Shown in pieces: positions 25,997 to 34,728 of a stretch of DNA of 64,000 nucleotides. This stretch comes from Bacillota bacterium. Its GTDB lineage: Bacteria; Bacillota; Clostridia; Acetivibrionales; Acetivibrionaceae. The notes under the pieces were generated by a model. That model made no database searches, had not been told where the DNA came from, and saw only the letters and a program-made list of their open reading frames with translations. How positions within the stretch are numbered: the first letter of the stretch is position 1; the number at the start of each line of letters is the position of its first letter. The DNA lies in contig JAEZUI010000018.1 of assembly GCA_023421115.1 (NCBI GenBank), forward strand, positions 23,956 to 87,955, given 5' to 3'. Both the position numbers and the translations under genes were made by a program.

Positions 25997-26421
25997 TTTT
26001 ACCTACCCCCATGTCTATTATGTTATTCTTATCAAAAACTTTGTTCATTTAGAATACATTTATCCTGAAAGTATTATAGCGTTATGAGACAACTTATGAG
26101 AAGATTTTATTCTGATGTAGTATGTTATTTTCAGGAATATTTGCTTCGCTTATTACTTAAGCCCTCGATTACTGTCCAAATTTGTGATACTGGGATTTTG
26201 GAACTTGTATCTAGGGAGGTGCCTGTTGTTTTCACTTTAATTAGGTTAGTTTTTTTGCTGCTTTATTGTTAGGGCTTTTCTAATATATGATTTTATATGT
26301 TATGGTCTTTTATGAGTTCCGCAACGTTCAAGAAAATTCGCTTTGCTGATGGCTTTTCTTGAACGTTAGGTAACTCTATGGCCTAAACAACAACTGGTGT
26401 ATTGGCATTCATTGTTCCTGT
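25997..26421. other. Intergenic with a long hairpin, no convincing gene
   Basis: An open plus-strand frame at 26084-26272 gives a hydrophobic, cysteine-containing peptide with no recognised similarity and no ribosome binding site, so I do not call it. The right part holds the inverted repeat at 26314-26376. Confidence 0.5.
26314..26376. repeat. Inverted repeat with 14-bp perfect arms
   Basis: Arms 26323-26336 and 26354-26367 (AACGTTCAAGAAAA and its complement) pair perfectly. After a 4-base internal loop GAGTT at 26314-26318 pairs with AACTC at 26372-26376. No T run follows on either strand, so it is a poor terminator despite lying 46 bp beyond rnr. Confidence 0.75.
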
Positions 26422-28776
26422 TCATTGTTCCTTTTCCTTATTGCTTGTCTTTGCTCTTCTTTTGCTGGTCTTTACTGACTTCTTTTCAGACTTTTGCCTT
26501 TTCTTTCCGGACTTTTCTACTCGTTTTTTTGTCTTGTCTTTTTTCTTACCTTGGATATGGTTTAGTATATCTTTATCGGTTTTCGCTTTACGTTGACGTT
26601 TAGGTTTTTCTTCTTTTGGTGTTTCGGAAGCGTCCTTTGTTTCCTCTTCATCATCCTCATTTTGGGCAATAGTGAATTCAATCTTTCTAGCTGCAACATC
26701 AGCTCTTGCAAGCACAACTTTAATCACATCACCTATACGATAAACTTTTCGTGTCCTATCACCTATTAGACAATACTGTTTATCATTAAACGTATAATAG
26801 TCATCTTCCATATTGCTCATTCTGACAAGGCCCTCTATAGTATTATCGAGCTCTACAAACATGCCAAAGGATGTAACGTTAGATATAATACCTTCGAAGA
26901 CTTGACCTTCATATTGCTTCATATACTCAACTTTTTTTAGATCCTCAGTGTCCCTCTCAGCCTCCTCAGCAACTCTCTCCCTCTGGGAGCACATCCTAGC
27001 TATCTCTGGCAGCGAATCTATAAGGTACTCTTCTCTCTTTTCATTCATCTGACCTTTCAAATACTCCTTCATTATCCGGTGAATAATGAGATCCGGATAT
27101 CTTCTTATAGGTGATGTAAAGTGACTATAGTACTTTGCAGCTAATCCAAAATGTCCCTGATTTAATTGAGAATACCTTGCTTTTTGTAGAGATCTCAACA
27201 TAACAGTGCTAATTATGCGCTCTTCTCTAGTGTTTTTGACTTTAGCGAGCAGATCTTGAAGCGCTTTAGGATGAATTTTATTTATTCCTTTTAAGGTATA
27301 TCCTAAATTGTGCACAAATTCACTGAAATTTTCTATTTTATCAGTATCGGGCTCTTCATGCACCCTGTACACAAAAGGAACATTTGCCCAAAAGAAATGC
27401 TCCGCCACCGTTTCATTGCACACAAGCATGAATTCCTCGATTATTTTGTTTGCAATAGTTATTTCATAGGCCTTTATTTCAATGGGTTTACCCTTTTCAT
27501 CAAGTAAAATCTTTGCTTCCTCGAAATCAAAGTCAATGGCACCCCTTTGCATTCTTTTATTTCTAAGTATTACAGCCAATTCTTCCATCGCTTTGAAATC
27601 TCCCAAAAGATACTCGTATCTCTTTGAAAGCTCTTTGTCCTTTTCAACAAGAATTTTGTATACATTTGTATAAGTCATTCTCTCATCGGTCTTAATTACG
27701 CTCTCGAAAATTTCATGATCAACCACTTTACCGGTTGTATCTATCTCCATCATAACAGTAAAACAAAGTCTGTCCACCTGCGGATTAAGACTGCAAATTC
27801 CGTTGGAGAGTGCTCTCGGGAGCATAGGTATAACCCTGTCTACCAAGTACACACTGGTGCCTCTTTTATAAGCTTCCCTATCTAAAGGCGAATCCTCGGT
27901 AACATAATGACTTACATCCGCAATGTGAACGCCAAGCTTATAGTGACCATTCGGAAGCTTCTCTATCGACACGGCATCATCTAGATCCTTAGCATCCTCA
28001 CCATCAATAGTAACCATGCGAACATCTCTCAAATCCCGTCTACCTTTAATCATTTCTTCAGTAACAGTTTGCCCTATTGACTCAGCCTGCATTACAACAC
28101 TTTCCGGGAATTCTTCCGAAAGATTATGCAGCTTTATTATCGACAGTATGTCCGCACCCGCTTCATCTTTGTCTCCTATTATCTCAACTATTTTCCCCTC
28201 AGCATTTCTTCTTTTTCCCGGCCACAAAAGTATTTCTGCAACAACTTTCTGCCCGGACTTCGCACCGTTTACTTCATCCTTCGGTATGAAAATATCTCCG
28301 GATATTCTTCTGTCATCCGGTACTACAAAACCAAAATATTTGCTACTTTCAAAAGTTCCAACAATTGTTTTGTTGACTCTCTCGACTATTCTGATTACTT
28401 CTCCCTCTGCTCTTTTATCTCCAATAACCTTTTTATTAATTCTTGCAATTACTCTGTCATTATGCATAGCTCCATTTAATGAGTCAGCAGATATAAACAC
28501 ATCTTTAATATTTTCATCATCAGGAATAACAAAGCCGTATCCACGTTCATTTCCCTGAAGTCTTCCAACTATCAGGTTCATTCTTTCAGGAACTCCATAC
28601 CTATCTTTGTGAGTCATAAATATCTTTCCCTCTGACTCTAATTCGTCTAGAACATTTTTAAACAAATGTACATCTGCTTTAGGTACATCAAAAACTGTTA
28701 TCAATTCACCAAATAGTAGAGGCTTATAAGCATCTTCTCTCATAAATCCCAAAATGCGTTCTTTTCTATCAATCAT
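26422..28776 (-). CDS. rnr: Ribonuclease R
   Basis: This 3'-5' exoribonuclease degrades structured RNA. The 784 residues contain two cold-shock-type RNA-binding regions (about 70-210) and the RNB catalytic domain with VTIDGEDAKDLDDAVS (about 250-265). An S1 domain (about 640-720, GQVFEGIISNVTSFGMFVEL) and a long Lys/Arg/Glu tail (720-784) follow. The start MIDRKERILGFMREDAYKPL aligns with known RNase R, but no ribosome binding site precedes it. Instead an AAGGAGG lies about 37 bases upstream at 28814-28820, followed by a tiny ATG-CTG-TTG-TAA frame. Usually rnr sits with secG and eno, as is nearly the case here. Confidence 0.96.
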   Translation of the reverse strand: MIDRKERILGFMREDAYKPLLFGELITVFDVPKADVHLFKNVLDELESEGKIFMTHKDRYGVPERMNLIVGRLQGNERGYGFVIPDDENIKDVFISADSLNGAMHNDRVIARINKKVIGDKRAEGEVIRIVERVNKTIVGTFESSKYFGFVVPDDRRISGDIFIPKDEVNGAKSGQKVVAEILLWPGKRRNAEGKIVEIIGDKDEAGADILSIIKLHNLSEEFPESVVMQAESIGQTVTEEMIKGRRDLRDVRMVTIDGEDAKDLDDAVSIEKLPNGHYKLGVHIADVSHYVTEDSPLDREAYKRGTSVYLVDRVIPMLPRALSNGICSLNPQVDRLCFTVMMEIDTTGKVVDHEIFESVIKTDERMTYTNVYKILVEKDKELSKRYEYLLGDFKAMEELAVILRNKRMQRGAIDFDFEEAKILLDEKGKPIEIKAYEITIANKIIEEFMLVCNETVAEHFFWANVPFVYRVHEEPDTDKIENFSEFVHNLGYTLKGINKIHPKALQDLLAKVKNTREERIISTVMLRSLQKARYSQLNQGHFGLAAKYYSHFTSPIRRYPDLIIHRIMKEYLKGQMNEKREEYLIDSLPEIARMCSQRERVAEEAERDTEDLKKVEYMKQYEGQVFEGIISNVTSFGMFVELDNTIEGLVRMSNMEDDYYTFNDKQYCLIGDRTRKVYRIGDVIKVVLARADVAARKIEFTIAQNEDDEEETKDASETPKEEKPKRQRKAKTDKDILNHIQGKKKDKTKKRVEKSGKKRQKSEKKSVKTSKRRAKTSNKEKEQ

Positions 28777-28850
28777 TTAGTTCTAATGTGCTGCAGGTAT
28801 TACAACAGCATTTCCTCCTTTTATTAATGTTTGTCAAAAAACATAACTCT

Positions 28851-28901
28851 ATAAAAAAACCAAGATTAATAGAAGATAACTTATCTTACTAAACTTGGTT
28901 T
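28851..28901 (-). terminator. Terminator of the HD-domain gene
   Basis: On the minus strand AAACCAAG (28894-28901) pairs with CTTGGTTT (28857-28864), with an inner AAGATAA/TTATCTT stem, followed by seven T residues. It ends transcription from 28990. Confidence 0.8.
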
Positions 28902-28989
28902 ATAAAATTCGATATATTTATTATTAGCATAAAAGTAAAACAATACTCTCAAATTAATTTCAAAAGCAAAAAATATATACATCTTCACC

Positions 28990-29523
28990 TTATATAGCTT
29001 GAACAGCTTTCACAGAAACCTCCACAAACTTTTCAAGGTCTATACCTATATTTTCACAGGAATTGATCTGCTCTAGTGCTATATCTTTTATAAAACCTTC
29101 TTCACCAATCTTCTCCATAACAAACTCTACAGTCAAATCTTCAACTTTTTTTGAAGGAAGTGCTGCTGTACAAGCATTCATAACTACTGCCATAGGGCTT
29201 GCACAATAAAGAGCTTTATCAATCTTTCTTTTTCTTTCAATACCATGATAATCATTATGAGCCCTGATAGCATAAACAATAGAACTTTCAACATCCAAGG
29301 TCTCTAATATCTCCGCTCCGACTAAACCATGCTTTGCAGGGTCACCAGCCGTCTTATCATAATCAATGTCATGAAGCAATCCTGCCATTCCCCATTTATC
29401 AATATCTTCTTTAAAATAAAAAGCTAATTCCTTCATAATAGCTTCAACTGCTAGAGAATGTTTAAGTAAATTCTCACTTTTCAAACGACCTTTTAATTCT
29501 TCAAGTGCCTGCTCTCTTTCCAT
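28990..29523 (-). CDS. HD-domain (HDIG) protein
   Basis: An HD-superfamily metal-dependent phosphohydrolase-like protein. Metal ligands are visible as KHSLAVE, LLHDIDYDK and IRAHND. The 177-residue length and the pattern (AGDPAKHGLVGAEILE) match the HDIG family of stand-alone proteins seen in clostridia. The substrate is unknown but would be a phosphate ester or nucleotide. The start was set at 29523, where GGAGG is 11 bases away; ATGs at 29532 and further up are too close to or overlap that site. Confidence 0.85.
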   Translation of the reverse strand: MEREQALEELKGRLKSENLLKHSLAVEAIMKELAFYFKEDIDKWGMAGLLHDIDYDKTAGDPAKHGLVGAEILETLDVESSIVYAIRAHNDYHGIERKRKIDKALYCASPMAVVMNACTAALPSKKVEDLTVEFVMEKIGEEGFIKDIALEQINSCENIGIDLEKFVEVSVKAVQAI

Positions 29524-29906
29524 GGGAACCATTACCTCCATTTGTATGCTTATTAAACACGAAAACAAAACTATTATTAAAAAACAGGTTCAGACTCCAT
29601 AGGTATAACCAAACAACCAGAATAAAGTTGTCTCACATATATATTACTAAAATAAAGCTATAATTACAAGAAAAAATGAAGTCTTTGAAAAAAGTTTAGA
29701 AATAATATATAGAAATAGATATACAATAAATAAAGTAAAAATAGCAAAAATCATTTTACGTAACTATTTAATCCAAACATAATTTTTTCAGTATCTTCTC
29801 CATATTTGATAGATTCAAGTACTTAGACTATCCAAAGGATATACATTTCATTCCAAGAGGCTAAATAAAATAAAACTGTGGAATTCCACAGTTTTATTTA
29901 TTATCA
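29524..29906. other. Intergenic; one degenerate copy of the 12518-type repeat
   Basis: AT-rich, no gene seen. Positions 29844-29861 match 12524-12541 at 17 of 18 bases, so the hairpin repeat family has a third member just before the secG terminator. Confidence 0.5.
29869..29898 (-). terminator. Terminator of secG
   Basis: A perfect 30-bp palindrome centred on GAATTC with A-rich and T-rich ends, followed on the minus strand by TTATTT. The gap to the secG stop is 8 bp. Confidence 0.85.
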
Positions 29907-30143
29907 TTAGGAATTAATCAAAATCTGTAAAACGATTGATGTTATAAGGAAACCTACTGCTGCTACCGCAGTCCATTTACCTAAAATAGCATCTATTGTC
30001 CTACCTTTATTCTTGCCAAAAAAAGTTTCTGCACCACCTGCTATTGCACCTGATAATCCTGCCTGCTTAGCTGATTGAAAGAGTACTATTATTATCAATG
30101 ATACACAAAACAATATGTGCAATATATTAACTGCTATTTGCAT
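29907..30143 (-). CDS. secG: Preprotein translocase subunit SecG
   Basis: SecG is the small membrane subunit of the SecYEG channel. The 78 residues have two membrane segments (about 3-22 and 54-75) around a polar loop with GLSGAIAGGAETFFGKNKGR, the family signature. GGAGG precedes the ATG at normal spacing. It lies downstream of eno on the same strand, 148 bp away, in the eno-secG-rnr order known from Firmicutes, here interrupted by the HD gene. Confidence 0.95.
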   Translation of the reverse strand: MQIAVNILHILFCVSLIIIVLFQSAKQAGLSGAIAGGAETFFGKNKGRTIDAILGKWTAVAAVGFLITSIVLQILINS

Positions 30144-30291
30144 GCTAAAAAAACACCTCCTGTCAAATTAACATATTAATTTTAGCATACAGTATATGAA
30201 AATACAAGCAAAACGTAAAGATTTTTCATAATTTCATAGTTTCATAGTTTGTCGAGCAAAATCTTACTTAAATGCTTTACGTCCAAAAGTT

Positions 30292-31593
30292 TTATTTGTT
30301 TTTCAAATTAAACCATGCATTAATTCCTAAATAACGGCTTGAGCCTCCTAACTCTTCTTCAATTCTTAGTAATTGGTTGTATTTTGCAACACGATCACTT
30401 CTTGACGGAGCCCCTGTTTTTATCTGTCCTGCATTAGTTGCAACAGCTATATCCGCAATAGTAGCATCCTCTGTTTCTCCAGAGCGGTGAGAAACAACTG
30501 CTGTATAACCAGCCCTGTTAGCCATTTCTATTGCATCTAAGGTTTCTGTCAATGTACCGATCTGATTTACTTTTATTAGTATTGAATTTGCCACACCCAT
30601 ATCAATACCTCTTTTAAGTCTTGTAGTGTTAGTAACAAAAAGATCATCACCTACAAGCTGTATTTTGCTTCCGATTTTTTCAGTGAGCAGCTTCCAACCT
30701 TCCCAATCCTCTTCGGAAACACCATCCTCCAAAGATATTATCGGGTATTTGTCAGCAAGTTCTGCCCAATAGTTTACCATCTCTTCACGAGTCTTCTTTA
30801 TTCCTGTCTTCCAAAAGAAATAAGTACCGTCCTCTTGATACATTTCTGTGGCAGCAGCATCTATAGCTATTCTGAAATCATCTCCTGCTTTATATCCCGC
30901 TTTTTCAACGGCTTCCAAAATAACCTGTATAGCTTCCTCGTCCGTTTTAAGATTAGGAGCAAATCCACCTTCATCACCTACCGCAGTACTATAACCCTTA
31001 TCTTTTAAAACTGTTTTTAGGTTATGGAATACTTCGGCACACATCTGAAGAGCATTTTTAAAGGTACCTGCTCCTACAGGCATAATCATGAACTCCTGTA
31101 TATTTACACTATTGTCTGCATGCTTACCACCGTTAATGATATTCATCATAGGTACGGGAAGAGTCTTTGCATTAATCCCTCCCACATACTGATACAAACT
31201 TACTCCTAGAGCCTCAGCTGCAGCTTTTGCAACAGCAAGCGAAACTCCTAGAATAGCATTTGCACCAAGTTTTGATTTATTTGGTGTTCCATCTAGGCTG
31301 ATCATCAAATTATCAATTGCCACCTGATCAAAGACATTCATTCCTTCAACTTCAGGGGCTATTGTTTTATTTACATTTTCAACGGCTTTCAATACTCCTT
31401 TTCCAAGGTATCTTTTTTTATCTCCATCTCTGAGTTCTACTGCTTCGAATGCCCCTGTAGAAGCTCCTGAAGGAACAGCAGCTCTTCCCAAAAAACCACC
31501 TTCTGTTACAACTTCCACTTCTACTGTGGGATTTCCTCTAGAATCGAGTATTTCTCTGGCAAATACGTTTTCAATTTCCAAGTATTCCTTCAT
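30292..31593 (-). CDS. eno: Enolase
   Basis: Enolase interconverts 2-phosphoglycerate and phosphoenolpyruvate. The 433 residues contain AREILDSRGNPTVEVEV, the GGKHADNSVNIQEFMIMP loop, the metal ligands in IDAAATE, SLEDG and VGDDLF, and the signature LIKVNQIGTLTET with SHRSGETED. The start MKEYLEIENVFAREI has GGGAG upstream. It is a housekeeping enzyme that feeds PEP from the glycolytic products of the sugar and uronate pathways in this genome. Confidence 0.98.
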   Translation of the reverse strand: MKEYLEIENVFAREILDSRGNPTVEVEVVTEGGFLGRAAVPSGASTGAFEAVELRDGDKKRYLGKGVLKAVENVNKTIAPEVEGMNVFDQVAIDNLMISLDGTPNKSKLGANAILGVSLAVAKAAAEALGVSLYQYVGGINAKTLPVPMMNIINGGKHADNSVNIQEFMIMPVGAGTFKNALQMCAEVFHNLKTVLKDKGYSTAVGDEGGFAPNLKTDEEAIQVILEAVEKAGYKAGDDFRIAIDAAATEMYQEDGTYFFWKTGIKKTREEMVNYWAELADKYPIISLEDGVSEEDWEGWKLLTEKIGSKIQLVGDDLFVTNTTRLKRGIDMGVANSILIKVNQIGTLTETLDAIEMANRAGYTAVVSHRSGETEDATIADIAVATNAGQIKTGAPSRSDRVAKYNQLLRIEEELGGSSRYLGINAWFNLKNK

Positions 31594-31703
31594 AGCACAT
31601 TCTCCCTTTTAAGTATTGTATATTTGTAAAACATTTAGTATATTTTATCCAAAAAAGTTCATATTCAAACATAATATTTTATTATCCTCATAACCTATGT
31701 ATT

Positions 31704-32684
31704 TTACGGTTCTGCACCAAATAAAAGTTTCCCGTTTAAATATAGCGTTACTCTGTTCCATAGAATAAATGACCTTGATGAGGAATAGGAGTAATCATTT
31801 TTTTGATTATATTGACTCCAATCATTTTTTGCAAAACCAACCGAGAGTTCGACACTGCTACCTGCTCTAACTTCGCCTGCTGCTTCGCTGAAACTTATCT
31901 CTAAGTAGCTGTCGGCATTATTTTTTTTATTGTTAAGTGTTACAAAGTGTCCTATTACATTAGTAGAACCATTTGTAAAAGAATCACACCAGAAAGTCTC
32001 AGCCTGACTTTTATCCTTCGTATAGTAATATCTTATTTTTATGTCAGACAGCTTTATATTCTGGTTTCCGCTGTTAATAACCATAAACATCGGATATATG
32101 GCATCAGTGTCGGAATTAGCTTTACCATTTTTGTACCTGAGTTCTATCTTAGGCTCAGCTTTTGTTGGCTCAACTACAGGTTTTGCAGGAGGCTTTGCAG
32201 GTGCCTTTGTTTTTACTTCCATAGTTTTTTTAGGTGTTGCCTTTAATGTTACTGTTGGCGTAGGTGTTGGTAAAGGCTTCACAGTTGGTGTAATAGTCGG
32301 CACTGTAATTGTTGGTGTAAGTGCTGCTTTTGGCATTTCTATTGGTATTTCTGTGGTTGTATTACTTACCGTTGTGGTTGTAGCTGTTGGATTATTTGTT
32401 GTAGCTGTAATTGTAATTGTGGGAGCTAACGTTGGCGCTGCTGTTGGCGTTAATGTAGCTATTGCCATTGGCATAGTTGTTATCGGTGTTGTTATCTCTG
32501 GTACCTCTGAGTCTATTGTAGATTCCGGTGCATTTTTTTCTTTTGCAGTGCTATCTGCCGCTACCTTTAATTCATTACCGCTGTTATTAAAATTTGAAAA
32601 AAATAATATTGTAATAACAAAAAAAGAAAATACAAAAAACCCTATTATCGTTTTTCTTTTTTTTACATCATAAAACCATCTCAT
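31704..32684 (-). CDS. Membrane-anchored CBM3 cellulose-binding protein
   Basis: An N-terminal membrane segment (about 12-30, after the basic MRWFYDVKKRK) is followed by a Thr/Pro-rich linker of about 145 residues. A C-terminal family 3 carbohydrate-binding module then spans about 178-326 (YPMFMVINSGNQNIKLSDIKIRYYY, TFWCDSF, NRVTLYLNG). CBM3 binds crystalline cellulose. The architecture resembles the outer part of RsgI-type anti-sigma sensors of cellulolytic clostridia. The cytoplasmic sigma-binding domain of about 50 residues is missing here. GGGGGA sits 5 bases before the ATG, so this short start is probably real. It could be a sensor remnant or a cellulose-tethering protein. Confidence 0.85.
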   Translation of the reverse strand: MRWFYDVKKRKTIIGFFVFSFFVITILFFSNFNNSGNELKVAADSTAKEKNAPESTIDSEVPEITTPITTMPMAIATLTPTAAPTLAPTITITATTNNPTATTTTVSNTTTEIPIEMPKAALTPTITVPTITPTVKPLPTPTPTVTLKATPKKTMEVKTKAPAKPPAKPVVEPTKAEPKIELRYKNGKANSDTDAIYPMFMVINSGNQNIKLSDIKIRYYYTKDKSQAETFWCDSFTNGSTNVIGHFVTLNNKKNNADSYLEISFSEAAGEVRAGSSVELSVGFAKNDWSQYNQKNDYSYSSSRSFILWNRVTLYLNGKLLFGAEP

Positions 32685-33178
32685 AAAATTCCCCCTACTA
32701 CCAGATGTATTTTGGTTTAAAGGATAATTATACTATTTCAGCTTATTCATTATCAACATATATTATTATTTATGTATCTAATCTTATTATAGTACAAGTT
32801 AGAACATTTTTTAATAAGGTAATTCCAAAAAACTTCGAACATTGAAATACTCTACTTCTATAAAGCTCCAAGACCAGTGAAAAAATACTATTTCACAGTC
32901 AGAGAAGTGTTGCTATTGCGCTCTGTGAAAAATTTAGTTTAGGGTATGATGACAATAAATTTTGTATAAGTTATAATTGTTTTAAACAGTCTTATCTAAA
33001 TTTAAAGTATAAGTTGGAACCTTTTTAAATAATATCCGTCAAAATAATTGTATCTAACGTTAGTATTAGTAAATAAGAACATAAATTTACTTTACGTAAA
33101 ACGTAATCCGTTTTTTACATGGTAACTGCAAAGTTTTTTGAAATTACCATAGTTAAATTATTCAAGGAGGCTTTAATT
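32685..33178. other. Divergent intergenic region, no gene seen
   Basis: About 490 bp of AT-rich DNA between the CBM3 gene and the DUF4349 gene. I find no gene or RNA pattern. Near 33086-33108 there is a short TTACGTAAAACGTAA imperfect palindrome that could be a regulatory site. A start-like ATG at 33119 is too far upstream of the GGAGG at 33166 to be used. Confidence 0.45.
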
Positions 33179-34225
33179 ATGAAAAAAAACATTTCTAAAA
33201 ACTTATTAATTTTTTTAAGCTTATTACTAATTGTATCCTCAGTAGGTTGTAGTTCAAAGAGTAGCAATTCATTAAACAATTTAAGTGACAAACCCTTTGG
33301 AAATTCCAACGAAGCTGCTATAATCGCAACTGAGGATTATGATGGTGAAGCTTATACATCAATGGCTAAGCAATCGGTTGCTGCTGGTAATTCGACTTTT
33401 ACTAATGATTCGACTGCTGCTGATAATTCGACTGCACTTGTAGGAACAGGTGAGTCAAGCAGTGCCCTTAACAACTCAATTCTAGATCAAAGAAAAATAA
33501 TACGCAATGCAAACATAAGCGTTGAAGTTGAAAACTTTGATGCAGCCTATGGCAAAATCGAGTACATAATATCAAACGTAGGATATGTTCAAGAGTCAAA
33601 AATAAGTAAGGTAAAACACTATGTAGACAATAAAGAAATTCTTGTTACAAACGGAGTAATAATTATAAGAGTTGATGCAGATAAATTCAGCAGCGTACTA
33701 AAAGACATAAAAGGTCTAGGGTTATTGACTGATGAAAATATAAAAACTGACGATGTTACTGAAAAATTCTTTGACATCGATTCTAGATTAAGATTGATCA
33801 GATACGAAGAAAGCAGACTTGAAGAATATTTGAAGAAAATCCAAGATCCCGACACCATATTTAAGACAGAAAAAAGACTGACAGAAATAAGACACGAAAT
33901 CGAACAACTTACCGGTACTCTTAACAAACTTTCCAACTTAGTTAAACTCTCAACCATCACAATAAACATGAATGAAAAAGTTCCAAATTCAACAATAGAA
34001 CCTGTCGAACCAACATATGTCAGCAAACTAAAAGATAACTTTTTAGATAGCCTTAGCGGAGTAATAGAATTTTTAGGAAACCTTCTTATACTTATAGTTG
34101 CTGCATTACCGGTTTTAGTTCTGTTAGGACTAATACTCCTTACAGTATACTTTATAAGTAAAAAATTCTTAAAGAACAAAATTAAGAAGCCGGAAAAGAA
34201 ATCTGACAATGCCGAAAACGACTGA
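33179..34225 (+). CDS. DUF4349 lipoprotein
   Basis: A surface lipoprotein of the DUF4349 family, function unknown. The start at 33179 has GGAGG 8 bases before it and gives a signal peptide ending in VGC with a lipobox. An Asn/Ser/Thr-rich linker leads to the family domain (RKIIRNANISVEVENFDAAYGKIE, ...DVTEKFFDIDSRLRLIRYEESRLEEYL), which is partly coiled coil. A C-terminal membrane segment (about 300-330) and a Lys-rich tail follow. Both lipid and membrane anchors are therefore predicted. It has its own terminator. Confidence 0.88.
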   Translation: MKKNISKNLLIFLSLLLIVSSVGCSSKSSNSLNNLSDKPFGNSNEAAIIATEDYDGEAYTSMAKQSVAAGNSTFTNDSTAADNSTALVGTGESSSALNNSILDQRKIIRNANISVEVENFDAAYGKIEYIISNVGYVQESKISKVKHYVDNKEILVTNGVIIIRVDADKFSSVLKDIKGLGLLTDENIKTDDVTEKFFDIDSRLRLIRYEESRLEEYLKKIQDPDTIFKTEKRLTEIRHEIEQLTGTLNKLSNLVKLSTITINMNEKVPNSTIEPVEPTYVSKLKDNFLDSLSGVIEFLGNLLILIVAALPVLVLLGLILLTVYFISKKFLKNKIKKPEKKSDNAEND

Positions 34226-34258
34226 TATTGTTACAAACCAGGTAGATTTAAAGATTGA

Positions 34259-34288
34259 AGAAGCAGGCATTGTTGAGCCTGCTTTTTC
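34259..34288 (+). terminator. Terminator of the DUF4349 gene
   Basis: AAGCAGGC (34261-34268) pairs with GCCTGCTT (34277-34284), followed by TTTC and more T. It lies 36 bp after the stop. Confidence 0.85.
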
Positions 34289-34728
34289 AATTTCTTTTAT
34301 TAATTCTAAATTTAATCCCCTACTAACAATATTCTTAATCCAATCACACCATCCCCTTGGTTTTGTTTTAACCATTGAAACCTTCTCCATTTTTTCAAAT
34401 ATATTTTTTACATCCTATAAACTCACATATTGCCTAACAATTTCATTATATGTATAAATTATATTACAAAATCCGCCTGATACAAACGTACGTTCTAATT
34501 TAATTCAATACTTCTTGCATCGCTTAAAACCAAGCGAACCGTCACACTGGTCACATCTTATCAGAGGTGTAATCCGAATTTCTGTTGTTTGTTATCAATA
34601 AAAGAGAGCACCGCTCCCTACTTAAAAGTAGTTTTGCGACACTCCCTTTTGCTGTAAGTGTAAATGGAGCTTGTTATAACTCCAAACTAATTGCAATCTT
34701 AGCTTAATGTTATAACTGATACTACATC
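34289..34728. other. Intergenic, no gene recognised
   Basis: AT-rich DNA between convergent genes. A minus-strand frame at 34169-34390 runs from here across the terminator. Its N-terminal 33 codons look coding-like, but the remainder is antisense to the lipoprotein, so it is not called. Confidence 0.45.

Noticed and set aside
26084..26272. Plus-strand frame of 62 codons in the DUF523-rnr gap
   Set aside because: Hydrophobic, no recognisable family, no ribosome binding site.
34169..34390. Minus-strand frame MEKVSMVKTKPRGWCDWIKN... at the end of the DUF4349 gene
   Set aside because: A GGAGAAGG site and the first 33 codons look coding-like, but the frame then runs through the terminator hairpin and antisense to the lipoprotein, so at best it is a fragment.
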